The notes: a model not told the origin generated them from the letters alone. DNA of 64,000 bases from Leifsonia sp. AK011 (GCF_013410945.1 NZ_JACCCH010000001.1:682001-746000); one strand, 5' to 3'; shown: positions 31,694 through 40,582, numbered from the stretch's first letter. Made by a program: numbers and translations.

Positions 31694-32818
31694 ATGAGTG
31701 CAGATATCAAGGAGTCCACTGAGACGGCTCACCGACGGCCGCCATCGCGGCGTCGACGTGCGGTGATAGCGGTCTCGGTCGTAGCGATCCTCGCCACTGG
31801 CGCGGTCGTCGCGGCGGCAGTCTTTCTGCGCGAGGGCCCGGCTGATGCCCCTCCACCCGCGGGCGCGGTGTCGACAGAGCCGGTCACCTCGGGCGACATG
31901 GTCGCTGAAACCAAGGTCGTGGGCGCCATTGCTTACGCCCGCTCCGAGGCGATCGCCTCCGGCGTCGCTGGCGTCGTCACCGAACTTCCCAGTGCTGGGA
32001 CCGTGATCGACCCGGGCGGGGTGCTCTACCGAGTCAACACGCTCCCCGTTCTCCTCCTCTCGGGCACGACGCCGGCGTGGAGGGACTTCAGTTCCGACAT
32101 GAGCGACGGGCCCGATGTGCTCCAGTTCGAGCAGAACCTCGCAGCCCTCGGCTTCCTCGAGGAAGAACCGGATGCCACGTTCGACTGGGACACGACGGTT
32201 GCCGTTCGCGCGTGGCAGGTGTCGCTGGGGCTCGAGCCGACCGGTTCGGTCGAGCGCGCGATGCTGCTGTTCTGGAACGGAAGCCTCCGTGTCGACGCCC
32301 CCGCCGCGCGACTCGGGCAGGACGTGGGCCCGGGCTCGGAGCTGTACACGGCGACGAGCGTGGAGAAGGTCGTGGACCTGGCGGTGTCATCATCCGATCG
32401 GTCCCTTGCTGTCGCTGGCAGCGGGGTGACGATCACACTTCCCGACGGTTCGACCGTCGACGGCGCGATTCAGGATGTCGGTTCACCCCAGAGTCGCCCG
32501 AAGGCAGACGGCTCTGGTTCATCCGTGGTGATCCCGGTGCGCATCACCGTCGCGGACCAGGACGCCGTCGCCGACCTCGCACTGGCGAGCGTGACGGTGA
32601 GCTTTGCGAGCACTCTCCGCAGCGACGTTCTCACCGTGCCCGTCGATGCGCTCGTGCCCCTGGATGACACGCACTTCGCCGTGGAGATCCCGCCTTCCGG
32701 CGACTCGGCGGATCGAGAGTTGGTGCCGGTATCGGTGGGCGCCGTCGCCTCCGGGCGAGCGGAAATCAGTGGCGACCGCATCGTTGCTGGCCTCCTCGTT
32801 GTGGTGCCTGCCCGATGA
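31694..32818 (+). CDS. Peptidoglycan-binding/HlyD-like efflux adaptor
   Basis: 374 residues. One N-terminal membrane anchor (AVIAVSVVAILATGAVVAAA), a lipoyl/HlyD-like beta domain, and an inserted peptidoglycan-binding_1-like segment (DVLQFEQNLAALGFLEEEPD, WDTTVAVRAWQVSLGLEPTG). Such proteins link MacB-type permeases to the wall. ATG 31694 was chosen with GAGGG upstream; GTG 31679, overlapping the lipoprotein stop, is possible. ATGA overlap with the ATPase gene. Confidence 0.83.
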   Translation: MSADIKESTETAHRRPPSRRRRAVIAVSVVAILATGAVVAAAVFLREGPADAPPPAGAVSTEPVTSGDMVAETKVVGAIAYARSEAIASGVAGVVTELPSAGTVIDPGGVLYRVNTLPVLLLSGTTPAWRDFSSDMSDGPDVLQFEQNLAALGFLEEEPDATFDWDTTVAVRAWQVSLGLEPTGSVERAMLLFWNGSLRVDAPAARLGQDVGPGSELYTATSVEKVVDLAVSSSDRSLAVAGSGVTITLPDGSTVDGAIQDVGSPQSRPKADGSGSSVVIPVRITVADQDAVADLALASVTVSFASTLRSDVLTVPVDALVPLDDTHFAVEIPPSGDSADRELVPVSVGAVASGRAEISGDRIVAGLLVVVPAR

Positions 32819-33504
32819 GCGCGCTGCTCGATCTCGCCGGGGTCGTGCGGGTGTACGGAACGCCTCCCGTCACCGCACTCGCGGGCATCGACCTCGTTGT
32901 CGAGAGGGGAGAGTTCGTCGCCGTCGTGGGCGCGAGCGGCTCCGGCAAGTCGACACTGCTCAACATCATCGGCACCCTCGACCGGCCGACATCGGGTCGA
33001 GTCTCGATCGCGGGGGTCGACACTCGGAACCTCGATGATGCCGCCCTGTCCGCACTCCGCGCGCGGAGGCTCGGATTCGTCTTCCAACAGTTCCACCTTC
33101 GCGAGGGCGCCACCGCGCGCGACAACGTCGCCGACGGACTCCTCTACACGGGCGTGCCGAGGCGAGAGCGCCAAGCCCGAGCCCAGCACGCCCTGGAGCG
33201 CGTGGGCCTCGGGCATCGTGTCACGCACCGTCCGCACCAGCTCTCGGGTGGGGAGCGGCAGCGCGTGGCCATCGCCAGGGCTGTCGTCGGTGATCCGCCG
33301 CTCCTCCTGGCCGATGAACCGACGGGCAACCTGGACTCGCGCTCGGGCGAGGGGGTCGTCGAACTCCTGCACGAGCTGAACGCCGCGGGCACCACCATCA
33401 TCGTCATCACGCACGACACCGATCTCGCGGCCCGGCTACCTCGCCGGGTCACCATCAGCGACGGCATGGTCGTCTCCGACTCCTCATCGAAGGTGCGCGC
33501 ATGA
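32815..33504 (+). CDS. ABC transporter ATP-binding protein (MacB/LolD type)
   Basis: 229 residues. Walker A GASGSGKST, Q-loop FVFQQFHLREGATARDNV, signature LSGGERQRVAIARA, Walker B LLLADEPTGNLD, H-loop ITHD. The MacB-like QFHL and TGNLD residues place it with the FtsE/MacB/LolD ATPases that power FtsX-like permeases. Confidence 0.94.
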   Translation: MSALLDLAGVVRVYGTPPVTALAGIDLVVERGEFVAVVGASGSGKSTLLNIIGTLDRPTSGRVSIAGVDTRNLDDAALSALRARRLGFVFQQFHLREGATARDNVADGLLYTGVPRRERQARAQHALERVGLGHRVTHRPHQLSGGERQRVAIARAVVGDPPLLLADEPTGNLDSRSGEGVVELLHELNAAGTTIIVITHDTDLAARLPRRVTISDGMVVSDSSSKVRA

Positions 33505-34706
33505 AGCGCACAACGCCCGACCGAGTGGACAAGTCACGACTCCGGTTCGTGGATCTCCTCGCTCTCGGATCAGCGGGAGTCGTCGCGAAACCCGCGCGAG
33601 CGGTCTTGTCAGCGCTGGGGATCGCGATCGGGGTCGCGGCGATGGTCGCGGTGCTCGGTATCTCGTCCTCGAGCCAGGCCAAGCTGGACGAGCGCCTGTC
33701 CGAGCTCGGCACGAACCTCTTCAGCGCTACGTCCGCGCCTCCGGTCTCCGGCGACGCGATCCCCCTTCCCGCCAATGCATCCGCGCGAGCTGATCGCCTC
33801 TCGGGCATCGAGGGATCCGCTGCGGTGGGGGATGTCTCGGGCGTTGGCGTCTATCGCAACGAGCTGGTCGATCCGGGCCGCACCGGCGGGCTCACCGTCA
33901 CGGCGGCGGACCTCACCCTCCTGGACGTCGTCGGGGGCACGGTCCGTTCGGGAAGCTGGCTGAACGCGGCCACGGCCACCCTTCCCTCGGCCGTGCTCGG
34001 CGCGGCGGCGGCGGAGCGCCTCGGTGTCACCGAGGCGGGAACTCTCGTCTGGATCGGCGACCAGAACGTGCTCGTCACGGGGATTCTCGACCCGATCCCG
34101 CTCGCGCCGGAACTCGATTTCGCCGCCTTCATCGGCATGCCAGCGGCAGAGCACGATTACTCCTTCAACGGAAGCCCAACCCGCCTCTACCTCCGCGTCG
34201 ACGAAACGAGAGTGCGCGAGGTGAGCTCGCTCATTGCGCCGGCAGTGCAGCCCGGGGCGGCGGGCTCGGTCGCGGTCACCCGACCCTCGGATGCGCTCGC
34301 GGCAGTCGATGCCGTGGATGACACATTCACGGGGATGCTCGTGGGCCTCGGTTCCATCTCGCTCCTCGTCGGCGCCATCGGAGTGGCGAACACCATGATC
34401 ATCTCGGTGATCGAGCGGCGTCGGGAGATCGGGCTCCGCCGTGCGCTGGGTGCCACCCGTCGTCACATCAGGCTCCAGTTCGTCATTGAGGCTCTCGTGC
34501 TCTCCGGCCTCGGCGGAGTCGCTGGAGCTCTGATCGGTTCCCTGGCGACCGCGGTCGTGGCGGCCATCAGCGACTGGCCGGTGGTCGTTCCGCTGCCCGT
34601 GCTGGGCGCTGGGGTGGCATCCACACTCGTGGTGGGCGCCCTTGCAGGCCTCTACCCCGCAATGCGAGCCGCTGCGACCTCCCCGAACACGGCCCTCAGC
34701 AGCTGA
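33501..34706 (+). CDS. ABC transporter permease (MacB/FtsX family)
   Basis: 401 residues. One N-terminal helix (AVLSALGIAIGVAAMVAVLG), a periplasmic MacB-like domain, and three C-terminal helices with the family motif IGLRRALGATRRHIRLQFVIEA. It completes the lipoprotein-adaptor-ATPase-permease operon, probably exporting a peptide, lipid or drug. Substrate unknown. Confidence 0.92.
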   Translation: MKRTTPDRVDKSRLRFVDLLALGSAGVVAKPARAVLSALGIAIGVAAMVAVLGISSSSQAKLDERLSELGTNLFSATSAPPVSGDAIPLPANASARADRLSGIEGSAAVGDVSGVGVYRNELVDPGRTGGLTVTAADLTLLDVVGGTVRSGSWLNAATATLPSAVLGAAAAERLGVTEAGTLVWIGDQNVLVTGILDPIPLAPELDFAAFIGMPAAEHDYSFNGSPTRLYLRVDETRVREVSSLIAPAVQPGAAGSVAVTRPSDALAAVDAVDDTFTGMLVGLGSISLLVGAIGVANTMIISVIERRREIGLRRALGATRRHIRLQFVIEALVLSGLGGVAGALIGSLATAVVAAISDWPVVVPLPVLGAGVASTLVVGALAGLYPAMRAAATSPNTALSS

Positions 34707-34716
34707 CGCCTCCGCC

Positions 34717-34771
34717 GAGTGTTCCGAAAGTCCCGCAATAGGGCCAGCCAAAGCGGCACTATCGGAACACT
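34717..34771. repeat. GAGTGTTCCGA palindromic element, copy 3
   Basis: 55 bp. The outer arms are conserved; the inner sequence differs from the other copies but still pairs (AGTCCCGC with GCGGCACT). Located 10 nt after the ABC permease stop. Confidence 0.82.
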
Positions 34772-34845
34772 GGGCGGAGAAGCAACGCCGCAGGGGAGCC
34801 TGCGCCCGTTTCCAGCGCCCGCTAGATGCTGAGAGGCTCTATCCC

Positions 34846-35433
34846 ATGGGTGACATCGATTGGGCGTCAGGAGAATGGACGACGCCGCCGGTTCATTTCG
34901 AGACCAAGGATGACGGGCTGTATGTCACCGCTCGTAAGGGCAGTGACGCGTGGCGAATCACCTCGTACGGGTTCATCCACGACTCCGAGCACGCACTTCT
35001 CGCACCCTTCGAGCAGGCCAGCGCAGTCGAGGTGTCGTTCCGCCTGAACTTCGCGGCCCAGTTCGATCAGGCCGGCGTCTTCATCCGGCACGACGAAACA
35101 TCGTGGATCAAGGCTGGGATCGAATGGAGCGACGGACAGGAGAGTGTGGGCGCTGTCGTCACGCGAGGCGAATCGGACTGGTCGCTTTCTCCCACGCCGG
35201 GGTGGGACGGACGGTTGGTCACCATGCGCGCCAGCCGATCAGGGAACGCCCTCACGATTCGCGCGAGGGTGGATGACGAACCGTGGGTCCTCGTGCGAGT
35301 CGCGCCACTCGATCCGGATGCTGTCGTCTCCGCGGGACCGTTCTGCTGCGCCCCGACGCGCGACGGCCTGACGGTGCATTTCACGTCATGGCGCACTACA
35401 GCTCCGGATGCGAGCCTGCATCCGGAGAGTTGA
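34846..35433 (+). CDS. DUF1349 domain-containing protein
   Basis: 195 residues. The pattern WRITSYGF...FDQAGVFIRHDETSWIKAGIEWSDG is typical of DUF1349, a concanavalin-like beta-sandwich related to the YetI-like proteins. No signal peptide. Function unknown. ATG 34846 follows GAGAGG by 9 nt; the longer frame from 34642 runs into the upstream permease gene and repeat. Palindromic elements flank it on both sides. Confidence 0.82.
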   Translation: MGDIDWASGEWTTPPVHFETKDDGLYVTARKGSDAWRITSYGFIHDSEHALLAPFEQASAVEVSFRLNFAAQFDQAGVFIRHDETSWIKAGIEWSDGQESVGAVVTRGESDWSLSPTPGWDGRLVTMRASRSGNALTIRARVDDEPWVLVRVAPLDPDAVVSAGPFCCAPTRDGLTVHFTSWRTTAPDASLHPES

Positions 35434-35566
35434 TGCGTCGTTCGCTCTACCGACGCACCGGGAGAGGTCTACGCGAGGGACTCGTCGAACGGGTACGAGC
35501 CGGCGGTCATGACAGTCGGCGAGTTCCAAGAGATGGTTCGCCGTGACTGTGCTCGATTTGCTGAAT
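35434..35566 (+). pseudogene. Possible gene remnant after DUF1349
   Basis: In the DUF1349 frame, immediately after its stop, 43 codons read on to TGA 35566 with protein-like composition (APGEVYARDSSNGYEPAVMT, VGEFQEMVRRDCARFAE). A start ATG would encode only MTVGEFQEMVRRDCARFAE. It may be a truncated neighbour cut by repeat copy 4. Weak evidence. Confidence 0.2.
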
Positions 35567-35596
35567 GACGAGGTGCTTGCCGCGGCGCGAGTTCGC

Positions 35597-35651
35597 GAGT
35601 GTTCCGAAATGGTCGCTAAAACAGCCACAATGACAGCCATATCGGAACACT
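35597..35651. repeat. GAGTGTTCCGA palindromic element, copy 4
   Basis: 55 bp between the DUF1349 gene and the opposing tRNA genes; arms as in copies 1 and 2. Confidence 0.85.
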
Positions 35652-35671
35652 GGGCGGAGGAGTCAAACAAA

Positions 35672-35747
35672 TGGTGGCTCCGACGGGCGTCGATCCCGTG
35701 ACCTCACGATTTTCAGTCGTGCGCTCTACCAACTGAGCTACAGAGCC
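35672..35747 (-). tRNA. tRNA-Phe (GAA)
   Basis: 76 nt including encoded CCA. Acceptor GGCTCTG pairs with CGGAGCC, anticodon loop CTGAAAA, T arm GGGATCGACGCCC. Confidence 0.96.
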
Positions 35748-35785
35748 GTACAAGTACGGCGCCTGGCGAGAGATGCCGAACCTTG

Positions 35786-35859
35786 CGACCCTGACCGGAC
35801 TTGAACCGGCGACCTCCGCCGTGACAGGGCGGCGCGCTAACCAACTGCGCTACAGGGCC
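35786..35859 (-). tRNA. tRNA-Asp (GTC)
   Basis: 74 nt without encoded CCA. Acceptor GGCCCTG, anticodon loop CTGTCAC, T loop GGTTCAAGTCC. Confidence 0.96.
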
Positions 35860-35883
35860 TAGCTATTTTCGTTCTGTGTTTTG

Positions 35884-35956
35884 TGACCCCAACGGGATTC
35901 GAACCCGTGTTAACGCCGTGAAAGGGCGCCGTCCTAGGCCACTAAACGATGGGGCC
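35884..35956 (-). tRNA. tRNA-Glu (TTC)
   Basis: 73 nt without encoded CCA. Acceptor GGCCCCA, anticodon loop CTTTCAC, T loop GGTTCGAATCC. First gene of the Glu-Asp-Phe cluster. In the 203 bp between it and 36160 no further feature was seen. Confidence 0.96.
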
Positions 35957-36159
35957 TCGAAGTTCAGAACTTCTTAGCTACCGAGGGTCAAGCATAAGGG
36001 GGTGGGCATGAAATGCCAAACCGCACCGAGATCGCGAGGCGAGAACTGGGAATCGCGCGAAAAAGGTCAAATGTCCCCGGCATCCGCGAAGCCCGCAGGT
36101 AGCTTCAAGTAGTCATCGAACCCTGCCGACGAGGGTGACTGACGCGATACGGGGATTTC

Positions 36160-37398
36160 ATGAACAGTACTCGCGCCCAGACGCGCACAGCGGGAGCGAC
36201 GCGCGCCCGATTGAGGCTGTTCGCGTTCCTCGCTGTGACGGCCCTGCTCGCGACATCCGACCTCGCTACCAGGCCAGCATCCAGCGCTTTCGCCGTCGAT
36301 TACCCGACCTGGGACGACGTCGCCGCCGCCCGCAACAACGAGGCCGCAGCCGCCAACCAGATCGCCGCGATCGAGGCACTTATCGGCCAGCTGACGACGG
36401 AGTCCGAGCGAGCCCAGGCGGATGCCACGGCCAAGGGCGCACGATGGGGTGAGCTCGACTCCCGCTACCAGGCCGCCGCGGGCAAGGCCCAGACCCTCCT
36501 CGACCAGGCCGAGGCCGCCAAGGTCGCTGCTGCCGACTCCGGCCAGCGCGCCGGACAGATGGCGGCCCAGCTCGCCCGCGCCGGCGGCTCCGACATCACC
36601 GCCACCCTCCTCGCGGGCAACGAGGACCCCGACTCCCTCCTCTACGGGCTCGGGATGTCAGGCCGCATAGCCGAGCAGACGAACGCGCTCTACGAACGCG
36701 CGGTACTCGATCGCAACACGGCACGTGCCCTCACCGACCAGGCCGATGTCGCCCGTGACGAGCTCGAGCAGCTGAAGATCGCTGCGGAGGCGGCGTTCGT
36801 GGAGGCTCAGGCCGCCTCGGAGAAGGCGGCAGCGGCGGTCGTCGCGCAGCAGGAGAACCAGGCCCGCCTCGCGCAGCAGCTGGTTGTGCTCAAGGAGCGC
36901 CGCGCTGCGACCGAGGCCGACTACCAGAAGGGCGTCGAGGAGCGCGCGAAGGCGGGCATCGGGCTGCCTGCGGGTGCGATCAGCGCCGCGGGTTGGGCCA
37001 AGCCGGTCGCCGGGCGCGTGACATCCTCGTTCGGTCCCCGCGTTCCCCCGACGGGTGGTGCGTCGAGCTACCACCAGGGCACCGACTTCGGCGCCGGTTG
37101 TGGGTCGCCCATCTACGCTGCCGCGGCGGGCACGGTCGTCTACGCCGGCTGGAACGGCGGCTACGGCAACTTCGTGCTCATCGACCACGGTGGCGGAGTC
37201 GCCACGGCGTACGCGCACATCGTGGGTGGAGGCACGTTCGTCGGGTACGGTCAACAGGTGGCTCCCGGTACCCACATCGCCAACGTCGGCACCACGGGTA
37301 CCTCCACGGGCTGCCACCTGCATCTCGAGGTCCGCATTGGCGGCACCGCGCGGGATGCGGTTCCATTCTTTGCCGAACGCGGCATCACTCTCGGCTAG
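36160..37398 (+). CDS. Secreted M23 peptidase with coiled-coil N-domain (paralog 1)
   Basis: 412 residues. Signal peptide about 1-45, then a conserved block DYPTWDDVAAARNNEAAAAN and a long coiled coil (about 50-270), then an M23/LytM endopeptidase domain. Zinc ligands are visible in SYHQGTDFGAGC (H, D) and GCHLHLEVR (H-x-H). The coiled coil probably docks to a cell-division regulator, as in EnvC/RipA-type hydrolases; this is inference. It is cotranscribed with paralog 2, 9 nt downstream. Confidence 0.9.
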   Translation: MNSTRAQTRTAGATRARLRLFAFLAVTALLATSDLATRPASSAFAVDYPTWDDVAAARNNEAAAANQIAAIEALIGQLTTESERAQADATAKGARWGELDSRYQAAAGKAQTLLDQAEAAKVAAADSGQRAGQMAAQLARAGGSDITATLLAGNEDPDSLLYGLGMSGRIAEQTNALYERAVLDRNTARALTDQADVARDELEQLKIAAEAAFVEAQAASEKAAAAVVAQQENQARLAQQLVVLKERRAATEADYQKGVEERAKAGIGLPAGAISAAGWAKPVAGRVTSSFGPRVPPTGGASSYHQGTDFGAGCGSPIYAAAAGTVVYAGWNGGYGNFVLIDHGGGVATAYAHIVGGGTFVGYGQQVAPGTHIANVGTTGTSTGCHLHLEVRIGGTARDAVPFFAERGITLG

Positions 37399-37407
37399 CA
37401 GGGAACC

Positions 37408-38613
37408 ATGACCAGATCCTCCAGAATAACCAGGTTCGCCGCGGTCGCTGCAGTGCTCGCGACCGTTGTGGCAGGTGGCATCCTGGGCGTTGCTTCGCCC
37501 GCCGCCTTCGCCAAGGACTACCCGAGCTGGGACGACGTCGCCTCCGCCCGCAACAACGAGGCGGCGACCCAGGCGCGCATTGCCGAGATCCAGGCACTGC
37601 TCGGTGGGCTCAAGGCGGAGGCCGAACGCACCGCCGCCGACGCCAAGGCCAAGGGTGAGGTGTGGGCGGCCGCCGACCAGAAGTTCCAGGAGCAGGCGTA
37701 CAAGACCGCCAACCTGCAGAAGCAGGCGGATGCCGCGAACCTCACCGCCACGCAGTCCGAGCAGCAGGCCGGCCAGTGGGCCGCCCAGCTCATGCGCGGC
37801 GGCGGGCAGGACCTCACGGCCAACCTCCTCGTGTCGGGCGACGCCGACAACCTCCTCTACGGCCTCGGCATGTCGAGCAAGATCTCCGACCAGGCCTACG
37901 CGATCTATGAGCGCGCGCTGCTCGACCGCAACACCGCGCAGTCGCTGAGCGACTCTGCCGAGGTCGCGCGAGTCGAGCTTGAGGCTCTCAAACTCAAGGC
38001 GGAGAAGCTCTTCGTCGAGGCGCAGACCGCGTCCAACGCTGCGGCGGCGGCACTCGCCGAGCAGCAGAACAACGAGGCGACACTCCAGCAGCAGCTCGTT
38101 GTGCTCACGGAACGCCGGGCCGCGACCGAGGCCGACTACCAGGCAGGCGTTCGCGAGCGCTTCGGTAGCGGTGCCAACCTCGACGTCGGCGAGATCAGCG
38201 ACACCGGGTGGGTCAAGCCGGTATCCGGCCCGATCACGGACAACTTCGGCCCGCGCATCGCCCCGACCGCGGGTGCGTCGACGTACCACCAGGGAACGGA
38301 CATCGGCGCGAGCTGCGGCCAGAAGATCTACGCCGCCACAGGCGGCACCGTGGCCTACGCCGGGTGGAACGGCAGCTACGGCAACTTCGTGCTCATCGAC
38401 CACGGCGGAGGGGTCGCCACCGCGTACGGTCACATCGTCGACGGCGGCATCCTGGTCGGTATCGGGCAGCACGTCGACATCGGCCAGAACATCGCCCTCG
38501 TGGGCACGACGGGCGCGTCGACGGGGTGCCACCTCCACCTCGAGGTGCGTATCAACGGCGCGGCGATCGACGCGGTGCCGTTCTTCTCCGGCCAGGGCAT
38601 CTCGCTCGGCTGA
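37408..38613 (+). CDS. Secreted M23 peptidase with coiled-coil N-domain (paralog 2)
   Basis: 401 residues with the same layout as the preceding gene: signal peptide ending SPAAFA, block KDYPSWDDVASARNNEAATQ, coiled coil with DNLLYGLGMSSKISDQAYAI, then M23 with TYHQGTDIGASC and GCHLHLEVR intact. It is a tandem duplication. The two catalytic domains are close to identical, whereas the coiled coils have diverged more. Confidence 0.9.
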   Translation: MTRSSRITRFAAVAAVLATVVAGGILGVASPAAFAKDYPSWDDVASARNNEAATQARIAEIQALLGGLKAEAERTAADAKAKGEVWAAADQKFQEQAYKTANLQKQADAANLTATQSEQQAGQWAAQLMRGGGQDLTANLLVSGDADNLLYGLGMSSKISDQAYAIYERALLDRNTAQSLSDSAEVARVELEALKLKAEKLFVEAQTASNAAAAALAEQQNNEATLQQQLVVLTERRAATEADYQAGVRERFGSGANLDVGEISDTGWVKPVSGPITDNFGPRIAPTAGASTYHQGTDIGASCGQKIYAATGGTVAYAGWNGSYGNFVLIDHGGGVATAYGHIVDGGILVGIGQHVDIGQNIALVGTTGASTGCHLHLEVRINGAAIDAVPFFSGQGISLG

Positions 38614-38686
38614 CCCCGCCCCGGAGGCCTCACCGACGACGCTCTTAGTCGCTCAGGATGTTCTCCCCTGTGCAATTCTCCCGCGT

Positions 38687-38731
38687 GTTGCTACTGTTGC
38701 CTCTGTTATCAGTGTTAACAACGTGACTCGG
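38687..38731 (+). promoter_or_regulatory. Five GTT/GTG repeats at 9-bp period before the NlpC/P60 gene
   Basis: GTTGCTACT, GTTGCCTCT, GTTATCAGT, GTTAACAAC and GTGACTCGG follow one another without gaps, ending 8 nt before ATG 38740. Consistent with a phased binding site overlapping the promoter. Confidence 0.45.
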
Positions 38732-38739
38732 GGGAGCAC

Positions 38740-39945
38740 ATGTCCAGGCCGCATCATCGTCACCTCAGAGCGCTCGGCGCTGCCGTCGCGCTCGGACTTG
38801 TGCTGAGCGTCGGTGTCGCCGCGGCCGCAGGAGCCGACGACTACCCGTCCTGGGATGACGTGCTCGCCGCCCGTTCGGACGAGGCGGCCACCAACAGTGC
38901 CATCAGCGAGATCGAGGGAATCCTCTCCGACCTCGAGACCGAATCGGCGGAACTCGGTCGCCAGGCCCAGCTCAAGGCCGAGGAACTCAACTCCGCGAAG
39001 GTGGCGCTCGAGAACGCGACCGCCAGGGCCACGAGCCTCGCGGATGCCGCGGCCGCTGCCGAGAAGCGCGCCCTGGTCTCCAGCCAGCAGGCCGGCCAAC
39101 TCATCGCCCAGCTCGCACGCACGGGGAGCGGCAATCTGAGCGTGGCCCTCATGGCGAGCCCCGACGCGGAGGACCTGCTCGGCTCGCTCGGCACGGCAGG
39201 CAAGGTGGCCGAGCGTGCCACAACGCTCTACGAGCAGGCGACGCAGGACCGCAATCGCGCTGAAGCGATGACCGCTCAGGCGAAGGTCGCGGAGACGGAG
39301 CGCAAGACGTTGTCCGCTGCGGCGGAGACCGCCCTCGCCAGCGCCCAGGAGGCAGCGGATGCGGTGCAGGCACGCATCGCGGAGAAGCAGGCGGCATCCG
39401 ACCAGCTCTATGAGCAGCTCGCGACACTCAAGGGCACCACCAAGGATGTCGAGAACCGCTACATGGCGGGGCTGACCCAAGAGCAGGAGCAGGCCGCCCA
39501 GCCGCCCGCTCCGCCCGTCACGGGCCCGGCACCCAACCCGACGCCTCCGGCACCCGACGCGTCAGCAGCCTCCGGAGCGATTGCCTTCGCCTACGCGCAG
39601 CTCGGCAAGCCCTACGTCTTCGGCGGCTCCGGCCCCTGGGGTTGGGACTGCTCCGGCCTGACCAAGGCGGCGTACGAGTCGGTGGGCGTCTACATCGGCG
39701 CGCACCTCGTCTCGAGCCAGTACTACACGATGGCAGGCGCTGGCCGGCTCGTCCCGCTGGGCGCGATGGCCCCCGGTGACCTCATCTACTACGCCGACGG
39801 CGGGTACCCGGGCAGTTTCTACCACGTGACCATGTACGTGGGGGACGGCATGATGATCGAGGCCCCGCGCGAGGGTGTGCCCGTGCGTGTCACCCCGGTG
39901 AGGTACTACGACGCGCTGCCGTACGCGGGTCGCCCGACCGGGTAA
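38740..39945 (+). CDS. Secreted NlpC/P60 peptidoglycan endopeptidase with coiled-coil N-domain (paralog 3)
   Basis: 401 residues. The N-terminal half matches the two M23 paralogs (DDYPSWDDVLAARSDEAATN, SSQQAGQLIAQLARTGSGNL). The catalytic half is different: a proline-rich linker (about 245-275) leads to an NlpC/P60 domain with the Cys in WGWDCSGLTKAAY and His in SFYHVTMYVG. It cleaves D-Glu-type stem peptide bonds by family precedent. It has its own promoter region, 126 bp after paralog 2. Confidence 0.9.
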   Translation: MSRPHHRHLRALGAAVALGLVLSVGVAAAAGADDYPSWDDVLAARSDEAATNSAISEIEGILSDLETESAELGRQAQLKAEELNSAKVALENATARATSLADAAAAAEKRALVSSQQAGQLIAQLARTGSGNLSVALMASPDAEDLLGSLGTAGKVAERATTLYEQATQDRNRAEAMTAQAKVAETERKTLSAAAETALASAQEAADAVQARIAEKQAASDQLYEQLATLKGTTKDVENRYMAGLTQEQEQAAQPPAPPVTGPAPNPTPPAPDASAASGAIAFAYAQLGKPYVFGGSGPWGWDCSGLTKAAYESVGVYIGAHLVSSQYYTMAGAGRLVPLGAMAPGDLIYYADGGYPGSFYHVTMYVGDGMMIEAPREGVPVRVTPVRYYDALPYAGRPTG

Positions 39946-39986
39946 GAACGACGGCTCGCTGTAACCGACGTCCGGGACGGACGCCG

Positions 39987-40039
39987 GCGCTGGCGACGCG
40001 GCGAAGGCCAGAAATGGCCTTCGCTCCTAGCGTCAGCGC
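39987..40039. terminator. Terminator between convergent genes
   Basis: Inner perfect 10-bp stem (40001-40010 with 40015-40024) with a GAAA tetraloop, enclosed by an outer GCGCTG...ACGC stem pairing with GCGTCAGCGC. Confidence 0.72.
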
Positions 40040-40062
40040 GCCTACGCAGGTCGTCCGACTGG

Positions 40063-40500
40063 CTAGCCAGCCGCCTTCTTCACCAGGGCGCGGAGCTTCT
40101 TCTCCGCGGCATCCGTCATCTCGAGAATCGCGTACGAGCTCGGCCACATCTCGCCGTCATCGAGTGCGGCATTCTCGTCGAAGCCGATCGAGCCGTAACG
40201 CGTGTTGAACTTCGACGCCGGCTGGTAGAACACGATGTTCTTGCCGTCCTTGGCGTAGGTCGGGAATCCGTACCAGGTCTTGGGGTCGAGGTGCGGTGCC
40301 ACCTCGGAGACGATCAGGTGCAGGCGCTCAGCGATGATCCGGTCCGTGCCCGTCAGCTTCTCGATCTCGGCCAGGCACGCCTCGAACTCCTTCGCCTTCT
40401 TGGCGGAGCCCTTGACGCCCTTCATCTCCTTGAGCTCGGCGGCGCGCTGCTTCATCGCCTCGCGCTCGGCGTCGCTGAAGCCGGTCTTGGTGTCGCCCAT
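40063..40500 (-). CDS. DUF1801/YdhG-type iron-chaperone-like protein
   Basis: 145 residues. A lysine-rich helical N-terminus precedes a YdhG/frataxin-like DUF1801 domain (LDPKTWYGFPTYAKDGKNIV, GSIGFDENAALDDGEMWPSS). Members are often annotated iron chaperone on weak grounds. SD GAAGGGA. Confidence 0.8.
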   Translation of the reverse strand: MGDTKTGFSDAEREAMKQRAAELKEMKGVKGSAKKAKEFEACLAEIEKLTGTDRIIAERLHLIVSEVAPHLDPKTWYGFPTYAKDGKNIVFYQPASKFNTRYGSIGFDENAALDDGEMWPSSYAILEMTDAAEKKLRALVKKAAG

Positions 40501-40582
40501 GGTCAGTCCCTTCGGTGATTCGTTGACTTCACACTAGGGATGCCGCGAGCATGCCGCTTCTCGAATACTGCTGCGTCGAGCA

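Noticed and set aside
28860-35651. CRISPR-like or MITE array
   Set aside because: The four palindromes are 1-5 kb apart with no spacers, no cas genes, and no transposase or clear target duplications.
35672-35956. tRNA cluster as an integration site for a mobile element
   Set aside because: No integrase, duplicated tRNA end or foreign gene block is present on either side.
36658-38538. 626-residue antisense frame across the two M23 genes
   Set aside because: Shadow of conserved repeats in the coding strand; no recognisable domain.
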